Source: Gnetum montanum (taxonomy: Eukaryota > Streptophyta > Gnetopsida > Gnetales > Gnetaceae). From it: a DNA stretch of 64,000 nt. Below the pieces are notes generated by a model. It searched no databases. It saw only the letters and a list, made by a program, of their open reading frames with translations, and was not told the DNA's origin. The translations under genes and the position numbers were made by a program. The stretch is from assembly GCA_015680685.1 (NCBI GenBank), contig MNCI01015933.1, positions 288,437-352,436 of the forward strand, read 5' to 3'. Of the stretch, positions 33,516 through 44,760 are shown one piece after another. Position 1 is the first letter of the stretch; every line of letters starts with the position of its first letter.

Positions 33516-33755
33516 GATCTTCTCCAACAATTTTGTGCATCATTCTACATAGCAGAGGCTCCAGGACCAACGAGGTGTTCAATCTTGTCTCTAAACACCA
33601 CCATTTTTGTAATTTGTTCTCCTCTGTAACTCGGGCACTTGGTCAAATTCATGTTGTGTCATGTGTGTGTCATGTATGTGTTTAAGTTATGTTTGTTGAA
33701 AATAAGAGTCCATACCTTACAAATTGTAAAGTAACTTGTGGAAGAGTTTTTGCTC

Positions 33756-33768
33756 AGTCGTGGGGGTA
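33756..33768 (+). other. Polypurine tract of element 2
   Basis: agtcgtgggggta immediately before the 3' LTR, identical to the element 1 tract. Confidence 0.82.
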
Positions 33769-34700
33769 TGATGAAGTATCATTGAGTCACTATGTCAATT
33801 GGGCCATGTTTACGCAACCGTGTTAACGTAGGCCCATTGATGCATTCCTTGCATCGACATGGGCCCATCGACATGACCTTCTTGTGTTGACGTTGCCCCA
33901 TTTACGCAGTTGCCTATCTCGGCCTATAAATAAGAGGGCCTTCCGCCTCATTTAGGCATCTTTCAGTTAGTTGTAGTGAAGCTCTTGTAGTTTGTTCCTG
34001 TAGGATATAGAATATTTTCCAAGTGCCTGCAGTAGGTGTAAGAAAAGTGATCGGCTCTTTATTTGAGCGTTGATGTATCTGAGCCCATTGGCGTGACGAC
34101 AATAAAGATGAACTATTCAAGTATTCCTTGCAGCATTTGGACTTAGCTCCAATGACACTTAATGTCTTTAATATATCTATGCATTGTTAGTTACATGTTA
34201 ATTATTTAAGTTTTCGTTATTATCATTTTAATCACTATTGTTCATTCGTAATTTGTAAAGACCATAAGTATGACCATCTCGAACATAAATCAAACACTTG
34301 GTAAACCCAATGACACTTAATGTCTGGTAACCCAGAATTGTTAGGAAATGCTTAGAACGTGCTCGAAAGATGGGATCGGATACTTATGTTAGGAATAGTT
34401 AGAATATAAGTTAGGATAATTAAAGATTAGATAATAGTTATTCCTTACCTTTCATACCTTAAATTAGACACCAAAAGATATGCAACAAAGCTATAAAAAT
34501 CATTAGCCTTAGTCTCACTTAACCATCGTAAACGGAACATCACAAGTGAGATTAGGAAGACAATGACCGTTCTAATCTAGAGTTTCACTAGTTAGAGTTT
34601 GGTGTATGTTAAGTACTTACAGTCTATGGAATTCGACTGGGTAACGTGTGAATTCTCATGATTCGTATGGTTGGGCGTAGGGATACCTAGCTACTCATCA
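33769..34700 (+). repeat. 3' LTR of element 2
   Basis: TGATGAAGTATCATTGAG to CTACTCATCA, 932 bp, colinear with 23260-24191. One 19-base patch (34149-34167) does not match the 5' LTR but repeats 34307-34325 exactly. Other differences are mostly CG-type transitions. Confidence 0.94.
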
Positions 34701-34747
34701 ATTTTAAATTTAAATTTTTTGGTGACCTAGAATTTATGTTGTTTCAC

Positions 34748-36420
34748 ATCCATTTACTTTTTAAATCCTTTTTACTTTTTCTTAAAGAGAAAACATCATA
34801 AAAAATTTACTTTTACTTTCTCTATGGTTTGCTAAGACCTTAAACTAGCATCACAATCTGCTAAGATCTTAAACTAGTATCATTATTTGCTAAGACCTTA
34901 AACTAGCATCATGGCTTGCCATGGCCTTAAATTGGAAAACATCATATGATCCAGCATGGCCTAAAACTAGCAAACAACCATTATAACTCATTTCGGTTTA
35001 TTCCTACAACTTTATTTCCTAGCCATTTCAACCGTTTATTACATTTTGCAAACGTAGCCTTAGAACGTAGATCATAAAGGAGCATCACAACATAAAGAAA
35101 ATTGTAACTCTAGAACGTCAGAAACAGAATTCAAAATCAAAAATAAAAGTATCCATAACAACATAACTATGACCACATAATGTGGTAAATATTTCCAAAC
35201 AATAAAATGTTAAATAATAAATCATTTTTTTAACACCAACCATATATCATCAACATAAAAAATCACATCAACTAATACTTAAATGGACATGCAAGAAGTA
35301 ACTAATGGAACTATGGAGCATTTGGTGAAGAAGGTGGATCATCATCTCTATCCCCCCTACTGGGATCACTAAAGTCTTCTTGTGCTTGTAACATGACAAG
35401 ACCAAAACCAATTAGCAACCAATAAACATCAAAACAAAAATTAAAATTATATGGACCAACTTGAGATGGTTCTAGAGCTGTATGTTCTATGGGGAAAGTC
35501 TAGAGACCAACCTCTAGATGGTGGAGGAGTTCGTCTTCAGACATGTTGGCCTAATCAACATCCTTAAGATCAAGACCCATAAGGATACTAGTCAAGTTAA
35601 CATCGATCCATGTAAGGGGCTCATGCAAAAATGTGACTGAGGTTGCCTTCCCTGAGGTAGTAGTAATATGATGAGTAGGAGAAGTGCCTACAACCATATT
35701 GTTCACAAATATCGTATAGACATCCTTTGCATTAATTCCTATCATGAACAAGTCTAACTTTTGCTACTCTATAGACTCCTCCTGTAGCCACTTAAGGTAG
35801 CATCTCGCTCAGCCTTATAGATCCTCTTGTGGTCCTTTTATTTATGACCCCACTTAAGGACTGAAGCACAATAGTCCTTCCACTCACCAACCTTATGATT
35901 GATGAGATCAATCTAAAGCCTTTGTTATACGATTTGTCTAAAAAAGGAGACCTTTCTTTGAAGTGCATTCCAATAAAAATACTAGAGTATCTCCTTAGTG
36001 CATAAAGATTCTTTGTTGTTTCCTTAAGCCTCTATGAGTCTCTATGATCCTTGAGGTTTGTTACCTTTCTTTCAATTTTTTTCCTCCTCATTCAATGCTA
36101 TGACTTGTTCCCATAGGAACTCATTATAACATCTACATTTCCACAAAGACTTAGCACATCAGAGTGCACATCTAATGACACCCTCATATAGCTTACATGG
36201 GACATTTTCCACATTGGAAGGTAAGGAAGGAAATGCATCAACCTTCACTAGCTTGTTAGGATCCCATCTCAGGTTAGGCACTATAACCAACATAGAATGA
36301 AATTCAACAAAATGAAACTAGTTAACAACAAATACTACATAATTGTGAAGATTAAATAACAGATCAAAAATATAAAATACTAAAGATGAAATGAGTTAAA
36401 TTTCTTATAGATCTTAGGAG
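34748..36420 (-). repeat. Left arm of a 1.67-kb inverted repeat
   Basis: Reverse-complement copy of 41679-43367. The outer ends read ATCCATTTACTTTTTAAA on both arms and the inner ends coincide at ctcctaa/ttaggag. The arm holds three short direct repeats of the type gctaagaccttaaactagcatcat (34831-34925). It also holds, on minus, the 3' exons of the multi-exon gene also present on the right arm. The open frame at 35551-35751 (minus) is part of that gene copy. Arms are clearly diverged, so this is an old duplication. Confidence 0.85.
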
Positions 36421-37500
36421 CACTAGGATACTTAGGATTGGAAGAAGGTAAGAAGTGATGTTGGACTATGCTGGATAGTAGTTAGGACTATGTTGGCCCA
36501 ACGTAGTCCTTCACTTCTCTTAGTGTAGTTGATGGGGAGGTTTGATTATTGTGAGAGTTGGAGTGCTTGTGATCAGGTTTTGATGCTAGTGGCAATTTTG
36601 ACTAGGGTTTGGTAAGGTTGGGTGGTCAACTTGAAGGCCTCTAGAGGTTGGATGAACTATTGGAAGTTCATCTCATTATGGAATATGTAAGCAATAGTTG
36701 GGACTACACTGGCCTAGCATAGTCCTGGCCTCCCTTTAGTGTAGTCTTGGTGTCTTGCCCAAAAACTACCATACTTGATCATATTCTTTAGTTGTAGGGT
36801 GCATAATTTAGGGTCTAGGAGAGATAGGGTGGATGTTGTAATTGTTCTATGATCTTAGGTTGACTACTCTCAATTTAGTCTAGGTGGAAGATTGACTACT
36901 ACCAGTGTAGTCATGGTTTTCTCATTATTTTTGGAGTGCCTAGTGTGGGTCCCACTTAAAAATAGAAATTTTTTTGGAAAAAATATTGGAACAACTCCAG
37001 TGTAGTCCTATTTTTATTTTTGATCTCAAGTGAAGTGGAGTTGCCAGAAGGAAACTAAGGTTTTGGGTTGGACGCCTAGGTTTAAGTAAGAGCACTTGTA
37101 GAAACCTGCCACAAATTGCATTTTCTTCCTGCCTGCTTACTTATACACCTTGGTTTGAGAGCTATGACATTATTTTTTATTACTTACTACCCTATTTATC
37201 ATAGTGATAGATAGTTTTTAAACTACTACTAGTGTAGTCCAATTGTTGCTAAATCTCTACCAACACTGCCACTCCCTACTGACTACTACCAGCATAGTAG
37301 TAACTATTTTTGGACTACTACTAGTGTAGTCCATTTTTTGATGAGTTTTTGGTAGTGTTTCCACTCCCTACTAACTATTTCTAGTGTAGTAGTAACCACT
37401 AGTGGACTACTACTACTGTAGTCCATCCATTGGTGCCTTACTGTAGTGTAGTCTAGTCATTGGTGTCCTACTACCAACGTAGTCAAGGATTTTCCACATA
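36421..37500 (+). repeat. Palindrome-rich repeat family Y, inverted relative to 961-1870
   Basis: The sequence matches 961 to about 1900 read backwards. It carries several GGACTACxxTGGCCxAxxTAGTCC palindromes (near 36480, 36700) and then shorter gactactaccagtgtagtc motifs toward 37490. It ends at the ATG of the decayed multi-exon gene (37503), so in this orientation the repeat lies in the promoter position of that gene. Confidence 0.7.
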
Positions 37501-37502
37501 CC

Positions 37503-37627
37503 ATGGCCAAGAAAATGGCACCTATCACAAATCCTACGTTGGAGGAGGTGAATGCCACTATTGAAACCCTAGCATGCCTACCCCATCCAAGGATCGAGGA
37601 GAGTTCAACCACCACTTTTCCTAGGTA
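37503..37627 (+). pseudogene. First exon-like block of an unknown multi-exon gene (Z)
   Basis: ATG at 37503 opens MAKKMAPITNPTLEEVNATI and runs 41 codons to FPR, where tttcctag|gtatgcc gives a fair donor site; the frame continues without motif afterwards. The following 1.4 kb is T-rich and intron-like. I do not recognise the protein. Its location directly downstream of the palindromic repeats suggests it is the 5' end of the gene carried between the inverted arms. Confidence 0.4.
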
Positions 37628-39063
37628 TGCCACTCTCACTAGTTTTTCTAGCTTTTTTCATGTATTTTCTTTCTTGGTTTCTATTCCATTTCTTAGATCT
37701 ACGCTTGTGTACTTGTTTATTTTTGATTTGATGAAAATCCTACTCTATATTTTTTCCATGTCTATGTATGTCCATGGTTATTTGGTTATTTTTGCTTTGG
37801 CAGATTTAGTTTGTAAAATAGGCTTGCTATTTAAGTGCTTTTATCCAAAAACTGGGTATTATGGCCATTTTTCTTAGATCTAGGATGAAGGCCTTCATAA
37901 AATTTAATTTTAACAAAATCCTAACCCCTTATTTTGATGTGTTTTTATGGGGGTATGAGTTGGTTTGGTTGTATTTGCTATAACTGATGGCTAGATTTAG
38001 TTAGGTTTTACAAGTTTTGTGATTTTTAGGTGAAAAAGCAAGCAAAATTGTGTATTTTTTACAAAGAAAATGGATATATATTTTTAAAATTTATTGTTAC
38101 ATGTTTTTAGGGGTTTTTTAAATCTTTTTAATAGTTGTGGTATCATTCTATTTGGGGTTATCATGAGGAAGTTATGGCCATTTGAGTTAAGTTGTATATT
38201 TAGGGTTCTTTCCTGTTTCTAAAATTTCATGAAAGTTCACAAATATTTTTCAGAAAAATGACAAAGGTTTTGAATTTTTTATGGCTATGCATATGTAGGG
38301 CTTGATTTGAGCTTTTAAATGGTGGTGGAATCACTTTTTTTGAAGCCTAAATGAATTTTTGGTGAATTTTTTGCGAACCTTGGGTGAAAAGGGGTTCATG
38401 TCAATGGCTATGGTTAGGATAATTTTGTAACTTTTTCTAAAAAATGATTAGGATTTCTAATGATTTCTTGTATGGGGCCGTAGTTTAATATTTTAAAGTT
38501 CCAATGCTATGTAATCATTGAATTTTGTTAAGCAGTTAATTAGGTATGGTTGTTTTCGTTTGGTTGCACAAATTTGTGGTTACAAGGCTATGACACATTT
38601 ACTGCTTTGAAGATGGGCAATGTTGAGGTTGCAAAAAAAAATTTCTATCAATTTCCTATGGTTTTGGAGATATTTTGAGATGTTGGAAATGGGCTAGAAG
38701 TGGTTTGAATCAAAATAAAGAAAATTTCATAGTTTTTTCTAAGTGTTTTCGTATGGCCATTTTGGTGCTAAGTGTGAAATTTAGTTGAACGTTGGTTATG
38801 GTCTTATGTTATGTGTCGAAATATTTCTAAGTGTAGAATTATTCATAGAAGTTAAGAATTTAGTCTTTTACTATCATTTTCACGTTTTTAGTCCTAAATT
38901 GTGAATTCCATGTTTTTGGTTGTAATTTGTCATTATTTCAGTTTTAGTTTTAAATAGTTACTTTGTGTAAACTATTTCAAATTTTTTCTAAGTGTTGTTT
39001 TTCTATGTTTAATAGTTATAAGGCTTTGGTTTTAATTTTTTATGGTTATAATTGTTGTGGTTG
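37628..39063 (+). other. T-rich intron-like stretch in locus Z
   Basis: Strongly T-rich and low in open frames, ending in ggttggatgttatag (3' splice-like) just before the phosphatase-like block. No repeats or other features are seen apart from short T/A runs. Confidence 0.45.
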
Positions 39064-39535
39064 GATGTTATAGGATCTTCTTGAAGCCCATCTTTGTGGT
39101 CATAGAGATGATGGGGTTGTTATGTTGTATCAACATGCCATCACCTAAATCCTTGAGTCCAAACATGGAGTGGGATCAACATGGGATATGGTTTAGAAAG
39201 GGGACCTCAAACTTCCTAGCCTACCTACTTCATAACTATAGTATGATAATTTGGTCACACTTGACATTCAAGGAAACAACAATGATCATGGAGACCATCA
39301 TGTCTAGATCCTCTAGTTTGATTGTGAAAATCATTATGGATGAACCTAATACCCATGCAGGAGGGGAGACACATGATGCCATGACTACTATGGATTCTTG
39401 TAAATTGTCACAAATTTGGGAGATGCCCAAATTTAGATAGTATAACTTGAACAACACCTTGATTGTTGGCCATCATGCCCATACATAGTTCCAAAACCCT
39501 CCTAACACTGTCTATGGCATAGAGGGGCAAGTAGT
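39064..39535 (+). pseudogene. NIF/FCP1-like phosphatase domain remnant in locus Z
   Basis: Reading 39042-39440 and on past one stop gives FVVIEMMGLLC, corresponding to the LVVLDLNGLLL motif of plant NIF-type (HAD-fold) phosphatases. Next come IWFRKGTSNFLAYLLHNYSM and IIWS, corresponding to VFxRPGxxEFLxxxxxxYEVxIWSS, and then LNNTLIVGHHAHT and NPPNTVYGIE, resembling SNTLLxDDSPYK and NPPNTAI. The first catalytic Asp appears as Glu and the second acidic position is lost, so no activity is expected. The order of five weak motifs is the evidence; each alone would be unconvincing. This may be a host gene fragment captured by a mobile element. Confidence 0.45.
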
Positions 39536-39611
39536 ATTGTTATCTTGGTTATTTTCTGTTGTTGTGTATTTAGATTATAACTATGTGTGCTCTATTTTTT
39601 TACTTGCCTGT

Positions 39612-41216
39612 AGGTTCATGATGGATGATCAAGGCTGAATCAAGGTTGACAACCTTTTACTCCTAGTTCACATAGCTCTAAAAGTGTTTAGCAAAAGCTT
39701 AAACATCAGGCTTGTGATGTTGGAGCAATTACAAGGTGATCTTGAAGGAAGCATTGGACACCACCATAAGGCTTACAAGAGATGCCTAGCAAATGGGAGA
39801 ATAGATAACTGATGGGCTAGCCCATCTCTTAATGATTTAGACTTGGACCCACAACCTAAAGCTCCTACAATGCCTAAGTCATATATGTGAAGTAAGTGTT
39901 ATTGATTTTCTATTTTTTATGCTAATTTCTTTCTCATTATATGGTCATTAGGTTATTATGGCTTTGCTCACTTAAGTGGTTATATATGCTACATTTTAAC
40001 TTGTTTGAATTTGTTGCACCTATCCTAAGGCTAACAGGCTACCTTTTGCTACGTTGTAGTGGTTACTCCCTCTATTGAAGTTATGGTTATCACTTCAGAA
40101 TATGTGAAGGATACTTTGATCCTCAAGTTTGGTGAGGTGGAATCCTCATAATACTAGCTATCAAATTAGGCACCCGATGCTATACATGCAAGGGTCATTC
40201 ATGCAAGCTTGTTTGACCTCTTCATGGCTCAAATCCTGATTGTTCCTACTACAAAAATGTTAAACATCATTAACTCTTTTAACCATGGAGTTCATAGGTT
40301 TGTCACTTGTGTTCACAATGTGACTATTGTTTTGGACATTAATGCATCCACATTTAGTGACCTCTTTGGTGTCCTAAATGATAGCATGTTAGTTATTACC
40401 AAAGTAGGGAGGGAGCTAGATCACTGGAAAGAAGTGAAGAAGTGGTTAAACACTCATCGTGGTAGCAAGGAATACTCTCTAAGAGAGATCAAATAATAAT
40501 TGATTAGGGAGATGTATCCCTTATTCTGATCCCTAGACATTTCATAAGTTGTTATCATAGGAAAAGATCTTGGATGTAGAACAAGCTTGGATTATGAAGC
40601 AACTACTTACCAAGAATACCTCATTCAATTGGGCTGCACACTTGGTTTTTGGGATTTGATTAGAGGTTCAAAAACTTTGTGAGAGCCTCACTACAAAGTG
40701 CCATGTACATTTTGCACTCTTTGTAGCCTACTTGTGAAGGTTTACAAAATTTCTGGTGATGATAAAGGATGGACAATGCATTGCCCAAGATCCATCCTAA
40801 TGTGGCAAACCTTGGGTGAAGCTTCTTGTTCTAACTACCAGGGCCAAAGACTCATCGGAAGCTACAAATGAATCATTATCTAAAACCAACAAAGATCTTG
40901 ATGGGAAACATTGTAGATCTCCTAATAATATAGGGTCTAAGCCTCTTACCATACAAGCTAGCATTAGGAAGGCTCAAAGATTATGTGTAGAGGATGAGGG
41001 TACTGCTAGGGAGAAACTTAAGAGGCCTTTGGTAGCACAGACAATGCTAACGATTGGGGAATCTCCCAAGAAAAAGATGATCATCAAGCTTAGAGGGGTA
41101 CAAATTGACATCAAGGGTACGCATTTTGTCGATTCATTACTTTATTGTTACTTTGCTCAAATGCTATGGTTGATTTACGGCTTTGTACAATATGCTAAGC
41201 TACTATATGTTTCATA
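39612..41216 (+). pseudogene. Further exon-like blocks of locus Z
   Basis: Three coding-like blocks are seen: 39612-39890 (LDLDPQPKAPTMPKSYM), ending at a donor-like gaagtaagtg; 40060-40495, including FVTCVHNVTIVLDINASTFS and GRELDHWKEVKKWLNTHRGS; and 40560-41216, including FNWAAHLVFGI and a Lys-rich tail with AREKLKRPLVAQTM. T-rich intron-like spacers separate them. Stops occur in each. I do not recognise a family; a DNA-binding or structural role for the basic tail would be a guess. Confidence 0.4.
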
Positions 41217-41678
41217 GTTGATGCCTCTTACTTTAAAGTAATAGAAGTAGGAGGCTATAATAGCAATAGTCACTACTGAAGAGGAGGAGGAGATGCAACA
41301 TTAGAAGGAAGAGATTTTAAAGCATTATGATGATAATACATTGGAGAATGAGGGCATGCCTCCTTTTCCTTCTATGGGCCACTTTGACACCATGCTAGAG
41401 GATTAAGCATTGAATGAACCCCTTATTGTCATCCTCAATGATTTCTCATGTACTTATAATTTTTTAGTTCTAAGTATTTTACATGTTATGTTTCATTAAT
41501 TCCTATTTAGTAATGGTCATAGTCATTGATTGTTTACCACATCTTGTTGTAGCTCAAGAGCCATAGGCAAAAGCATCCACTTCTACCTTTCGTATGCAAC
41601 TAAGGGTTGAAGCCCTTGATAAACTAAAATTTATGTAGGGTGTGGTCGAAGACATGATCAATCAGTTGCAGAAAATAT

Positions 41679-43367
41679 CTCCTAATATCGGTAAGAGCTT
41701 TAAATCATTTTGCCTTTAGTGTTTTATATTTTTGATCTATTACTTGATCTTCACGATTATGTAGTTTTTTTTATTAACTAGTTTCATTTTGCTGGATTTC
41801 ATTCTATGTTGGTTACAGTGCCTAACCTAAGATGGGATCCTAACAAGCTAGTTAAGGTTGATGCATTGCCTTCCTTACCTTTCGATATGGAAAATGTCCC
41901 ATGTAAGCTGTATAAGGGTGCCACTGGATGTGCACTCTCATATGGTAAGTCTTTGTGAAAATGTAGATGTTCAAATGAGTTCTTATAGGAACAAGTCATA
42001 GCATTGAGGGAGGAGAACAAAAAATTAAAAGAGGAGGTAATAGACCTCAAGGATTGTAGAGAGTTCATAGAGGCTTAGGTAAAAAACAAAGAATATTTAC
42101 ACACAAAGGAGATACTCTAGTCTCTCTATTGGAATGAACTTCCAAGAAAGATCCCCTTTGCTAGAGAATTCGTACAACAGAAGCTTTAGCTCAATCTCCT
42201 CAATCATAGGACTAGTGAGTGGAAGGACTACTATGCTTGGATCCTTAAGTGGGATCGTAAACAAAAGGACCACAAGAGGATCTATAAGGTTGAGCAAGAT
42301 GCTTATCTTAAGTGGCTATAGGAGGAGTCTATGAAGTTGCAAAAGCTAGAGTTGTTCATGATGGGAATTAATATAGAGGACGTCTATAAGATATTCAAGA
42401 ACAATATGGGTGTAGCTACTTCTCCTACTCATCGGATTACTACTACCTTAGGGAAGGCAACCTCAACCACATTTTCACATGAGCCTCCTACATGAACCAA
42501 CATTGACACAACTAATTTCCTTATAGTTCTTGATCTTGGGAATGTTGATTGGGCCAACATGTTTGAAGACAAACTCCTCCACCATCTAGAGGTTGGTCTC
42601 TAGACTTTCCATACAAAACATAAGGCTCTAGAACCATCTTAGGTTAGTCCATATAATTTTAATTTCATTAATTTTCATTTTGATGTTTATTGGTTGCTAA
42701 TTGATTTTGGTGTTATCATGTTACAGGCACAAGAAGACATTGATGGTCCCAATAGTGGGGATAGAGATGATAATCCACTTTCTTCACTAGATGCTTCATA
42801 GTTCCATTAGTTGCTTCTTTTATTCGAATTTCAATTTTAGTTGATGTGATTTTTGATGTTGATGATGTATGGTTGCTGTTAGCCAAAATAGTTTATTATT
42901 TGACATTTTATTGTTTGCATATCTTTACCACATTATGTGGCTATGGTTATGTTATTATGGATATTTTTATTTGTGGTTTTTAATTTTGGTTATAAAGTTG
43001 TAGACTTACAATTTTCTTTATGTTGTGATGCTACTTTATGATCTACATTCTAAGGCTACATTTGCTAAATGAAATAAATGATTGAAATGGCTAAGAAATA
43101 AAGTTGTAGGCATAAACATAAATGAGTTATAATAGTTGTTTGCTAGTTTTAGGCCATGGTGGGCCATATGACGTTTGCCAGTTTAAAGCCATGGTGGGCT
43201 GCAATGCTAGTTTATGATCTTAGTAGACTGTGATGCCAGTTCAAGGTCTTAGCAAACTGTGATGCTAATTTAAGATCTTAGAAAATAGTAGAGAAAGTAA
43301 AAGTAAAAAATGTTTATGACATTTTCTCTTTAAGAAAAAGTAAAAAGGCTTTAAAAAGTAAATGGAT
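41679..43367 (+). repeat. Right arm of the 1.67-kb inverted repeat
   Basis: Pairs with 34748-36420. It ends outward at aaaaagtaaatggat (43354-43367). Internally it carries the 3' exons of locus Z and the gccatggtgggc / gatcttag short repeats (43150-43280). No convincing target duplication was found outside the arms (left flank gtttcac, right flank actagta). Confidence 0.85.
41820..42638 (+). pseudogene. C-terminal coding blocks of locus Z (on right arm)
   Basis: A block reads RWDPNKLVKVDALPSLPF and LYKGATGCALSY, ends at a gtaagtc donor, and after a short gap continues at 41989 with EQVIALREENKKLKEEVIDL, a clear coiled-coil stretch. After stops come KDYYAWILKWDRKQKDHKRI and WANMFEDKLLHHLEVGL, ending near 42602. 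The same blocks occur reversed on the left arm (for example 35551-35751), where both copies keep ITTTxGKATSxTF and HEP. The protein is unrecognised. Conservation between arms shows the blocks predate the duplication. Confidence 0.5.
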
Positions 43368-43370
43368 ACT

Positions 43371-44301
43371 AGTAAAAGTGATCTAGCTTATAGAATCTAG
43401 ATAGTGGAGGGTCATCTTTGGTTGCTCAAGTAGAGTCCTTCACTATTTTGCATAACCTATCATGCCTTATGTGAGCATTCTTGGTCATTTTCTTATACTG
43501 AGTTCTACCGCTCTTCAATAGTTAGTCTAATAGTTCTGAAAGCTTGAGGGGTAATTTGGTATAGTTGGATTAGTCTTTCTATGCAAAGTTAGGCATAGAT
43601 CTAGTTGATTACATGGCCTTAGAGGTTGATGGCTGGTTGTCATTGTTGGTGATAAGGGTCCTAGGTTGGTTATTCTTTGGCCCTTTGTTGGTTGGCTTAG
43701 TCTCCTTGGTTATAGTTGCTATGGTCATATTGTTTTGCCTACCCTTTTCTTTGTTTTTGCATGCATGTTGGTTTTTGTATGCCACATAAATAGGATCGTG
43801 GGTAGCTTCGGTGGTATCCTATATGTTCTTAATCTACAAAAAGGCTTAACTAAGAGACTGTGAATCAAGATAATATAATTTCTATTTCATAAAAATTATT
43901 AACCACCCCTTTGAAAATAGCTAAAAGGTGAGTTTTAGCTATTGGCTCTGGTATCTCATTGAGCAAAGTGTTCCATCGTTGGATGAACTTCTACATTGGC
44001 TCTAGGAATCCTTACTTGACCTTCATTCATTGGTTAAGCATGGTATTTGGTTAAGGTTAACGAATTGAAAAATTAATTCATCCATGGAGGATAGGAATCC
44101 CTTGGCAAGGCATGGTACCAATCTAATGCTTGTCCTACTAAAGACATAGGGAAAATTCACATAATTATATGCAGCCACACTTGCAACAACAAGCACTTAG
44201 AGAAGAAGGTAATTAGATGTGTGTTTGAATCACCTTCACCATTATACTTGGTGAATTGTCGCACAAGGTAATTAGATGTGTGTTTGAATCACCTTCACCA
44301 T
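43371..44301 (-). pseudogene. gag: Tat/Ogre-like gag core, reversed X copy
   Basis: Reverse complement matches 7260-8150 throughout (for example gaaggtgattcaaacacacatctaattacc against gaaggtgatctggacacacatctgattacc). It covers the gag core and the following Asn/Lys-rich linker. It breaks at about 43371 where the right inverted arm begins and at about 44301 after a partial 59-bp-period duplication. It is in the opposite orientation to the X copy to the left. Confidence 0.75.
44206..44301. repeat. 59-bp-period partial duplication
   Basis: A 37-base segment starting aaggtaattagatgtgtg occurs at 44206-44242 and again at 44265-44301 without mismatch, within reversed gag sequence. The exact identity suggests a recent local duplication or an assembly artefact. 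Confidence 0.8.
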
Positions 44302-44760
44302 GAACTCAATCTTTATTTATATTCTTTTATAAATTTGGTGGTTCATGTTGTGTACATTTTTATTTCTATTTCCATTTCTACATTTATTTCTGTATTTGTA
44401 ACTTCATTTTTCATTTTCATTTTTAGTAGGCCATTTTTGTCTATGTTTCCGGTAGGTCATTCTCAATAGGCTATTTCTGTTTACATTTTGAGAAGGCCAT
44501 TTCTATCTATGTTGTCCTTTACATTTAGAATTCAAAACCATTTCCATTTGACATTCCATAAGTCTTGGGTGATCGACAAGACCGTCAAAGGCATTCTTGA
44601 TCTCATTTTTGTGGAGGCCCTTGGGATTTGGGGTTAAAACTATTCTGGTGCTCAAATCTTTTAATTTCCCCCATTCTAGCAATTGAGATTTTCAACACCA
44701 AAAACCATGTAGACAATGATGATAGAAATCCAAGGAATATTTTGAAAGATGACATTATTC
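44302..44760. other. Pyrimidine-rich stretch, no gene seen
   Basis: T-rich with short atttc/ggccatttctgt-type repeats (three loose copies between 44420 and 44510). It lies between reversed gypsy gag and the copia remnant. Nothing coding recognised. Confidence 0.5.

Larger units (their letters stand above)
23260..34700 (+). mobile_element. Element 2: Athila-like retrotransposon with internal deletions
   Basis: The 11.44-kb element has two 932-bp LTRs, a good tRNA-Asp primer site, gag-pro-RT-RH-IN order and the same polypurine tract as element 1. Flanking pentamers are gtttt (23255-23259) and atttt (34701-34705), a one-mismatch target duplication. Relative to element 1 it lacks about 200 bp at the integrase zinc finger (at the ambiguous base 29275) and the N-terminal half of ORF3. 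It was inserted in X copy 2 just downstream of the protease, close to where element 1 also landed. Confidence 0.92.

Noticed and set aside
37009-37180. Independent conserved gene because the sequence recurs at 1201-1360
   Set aside because: Both copies have stops in all frames; conservation is that of a repeat family.
37503-37877. Single 124-codon gene without introns
   Set aside because: Only the first 41 codons look coding; the rest is T-rich after a donor-like site, so it is treated as exon plus intron.
44278-44469. Membrane-protein-like 63-codon frame
   Set aside because: Hydrophobic residues come from T-rich low-complexity DNA.
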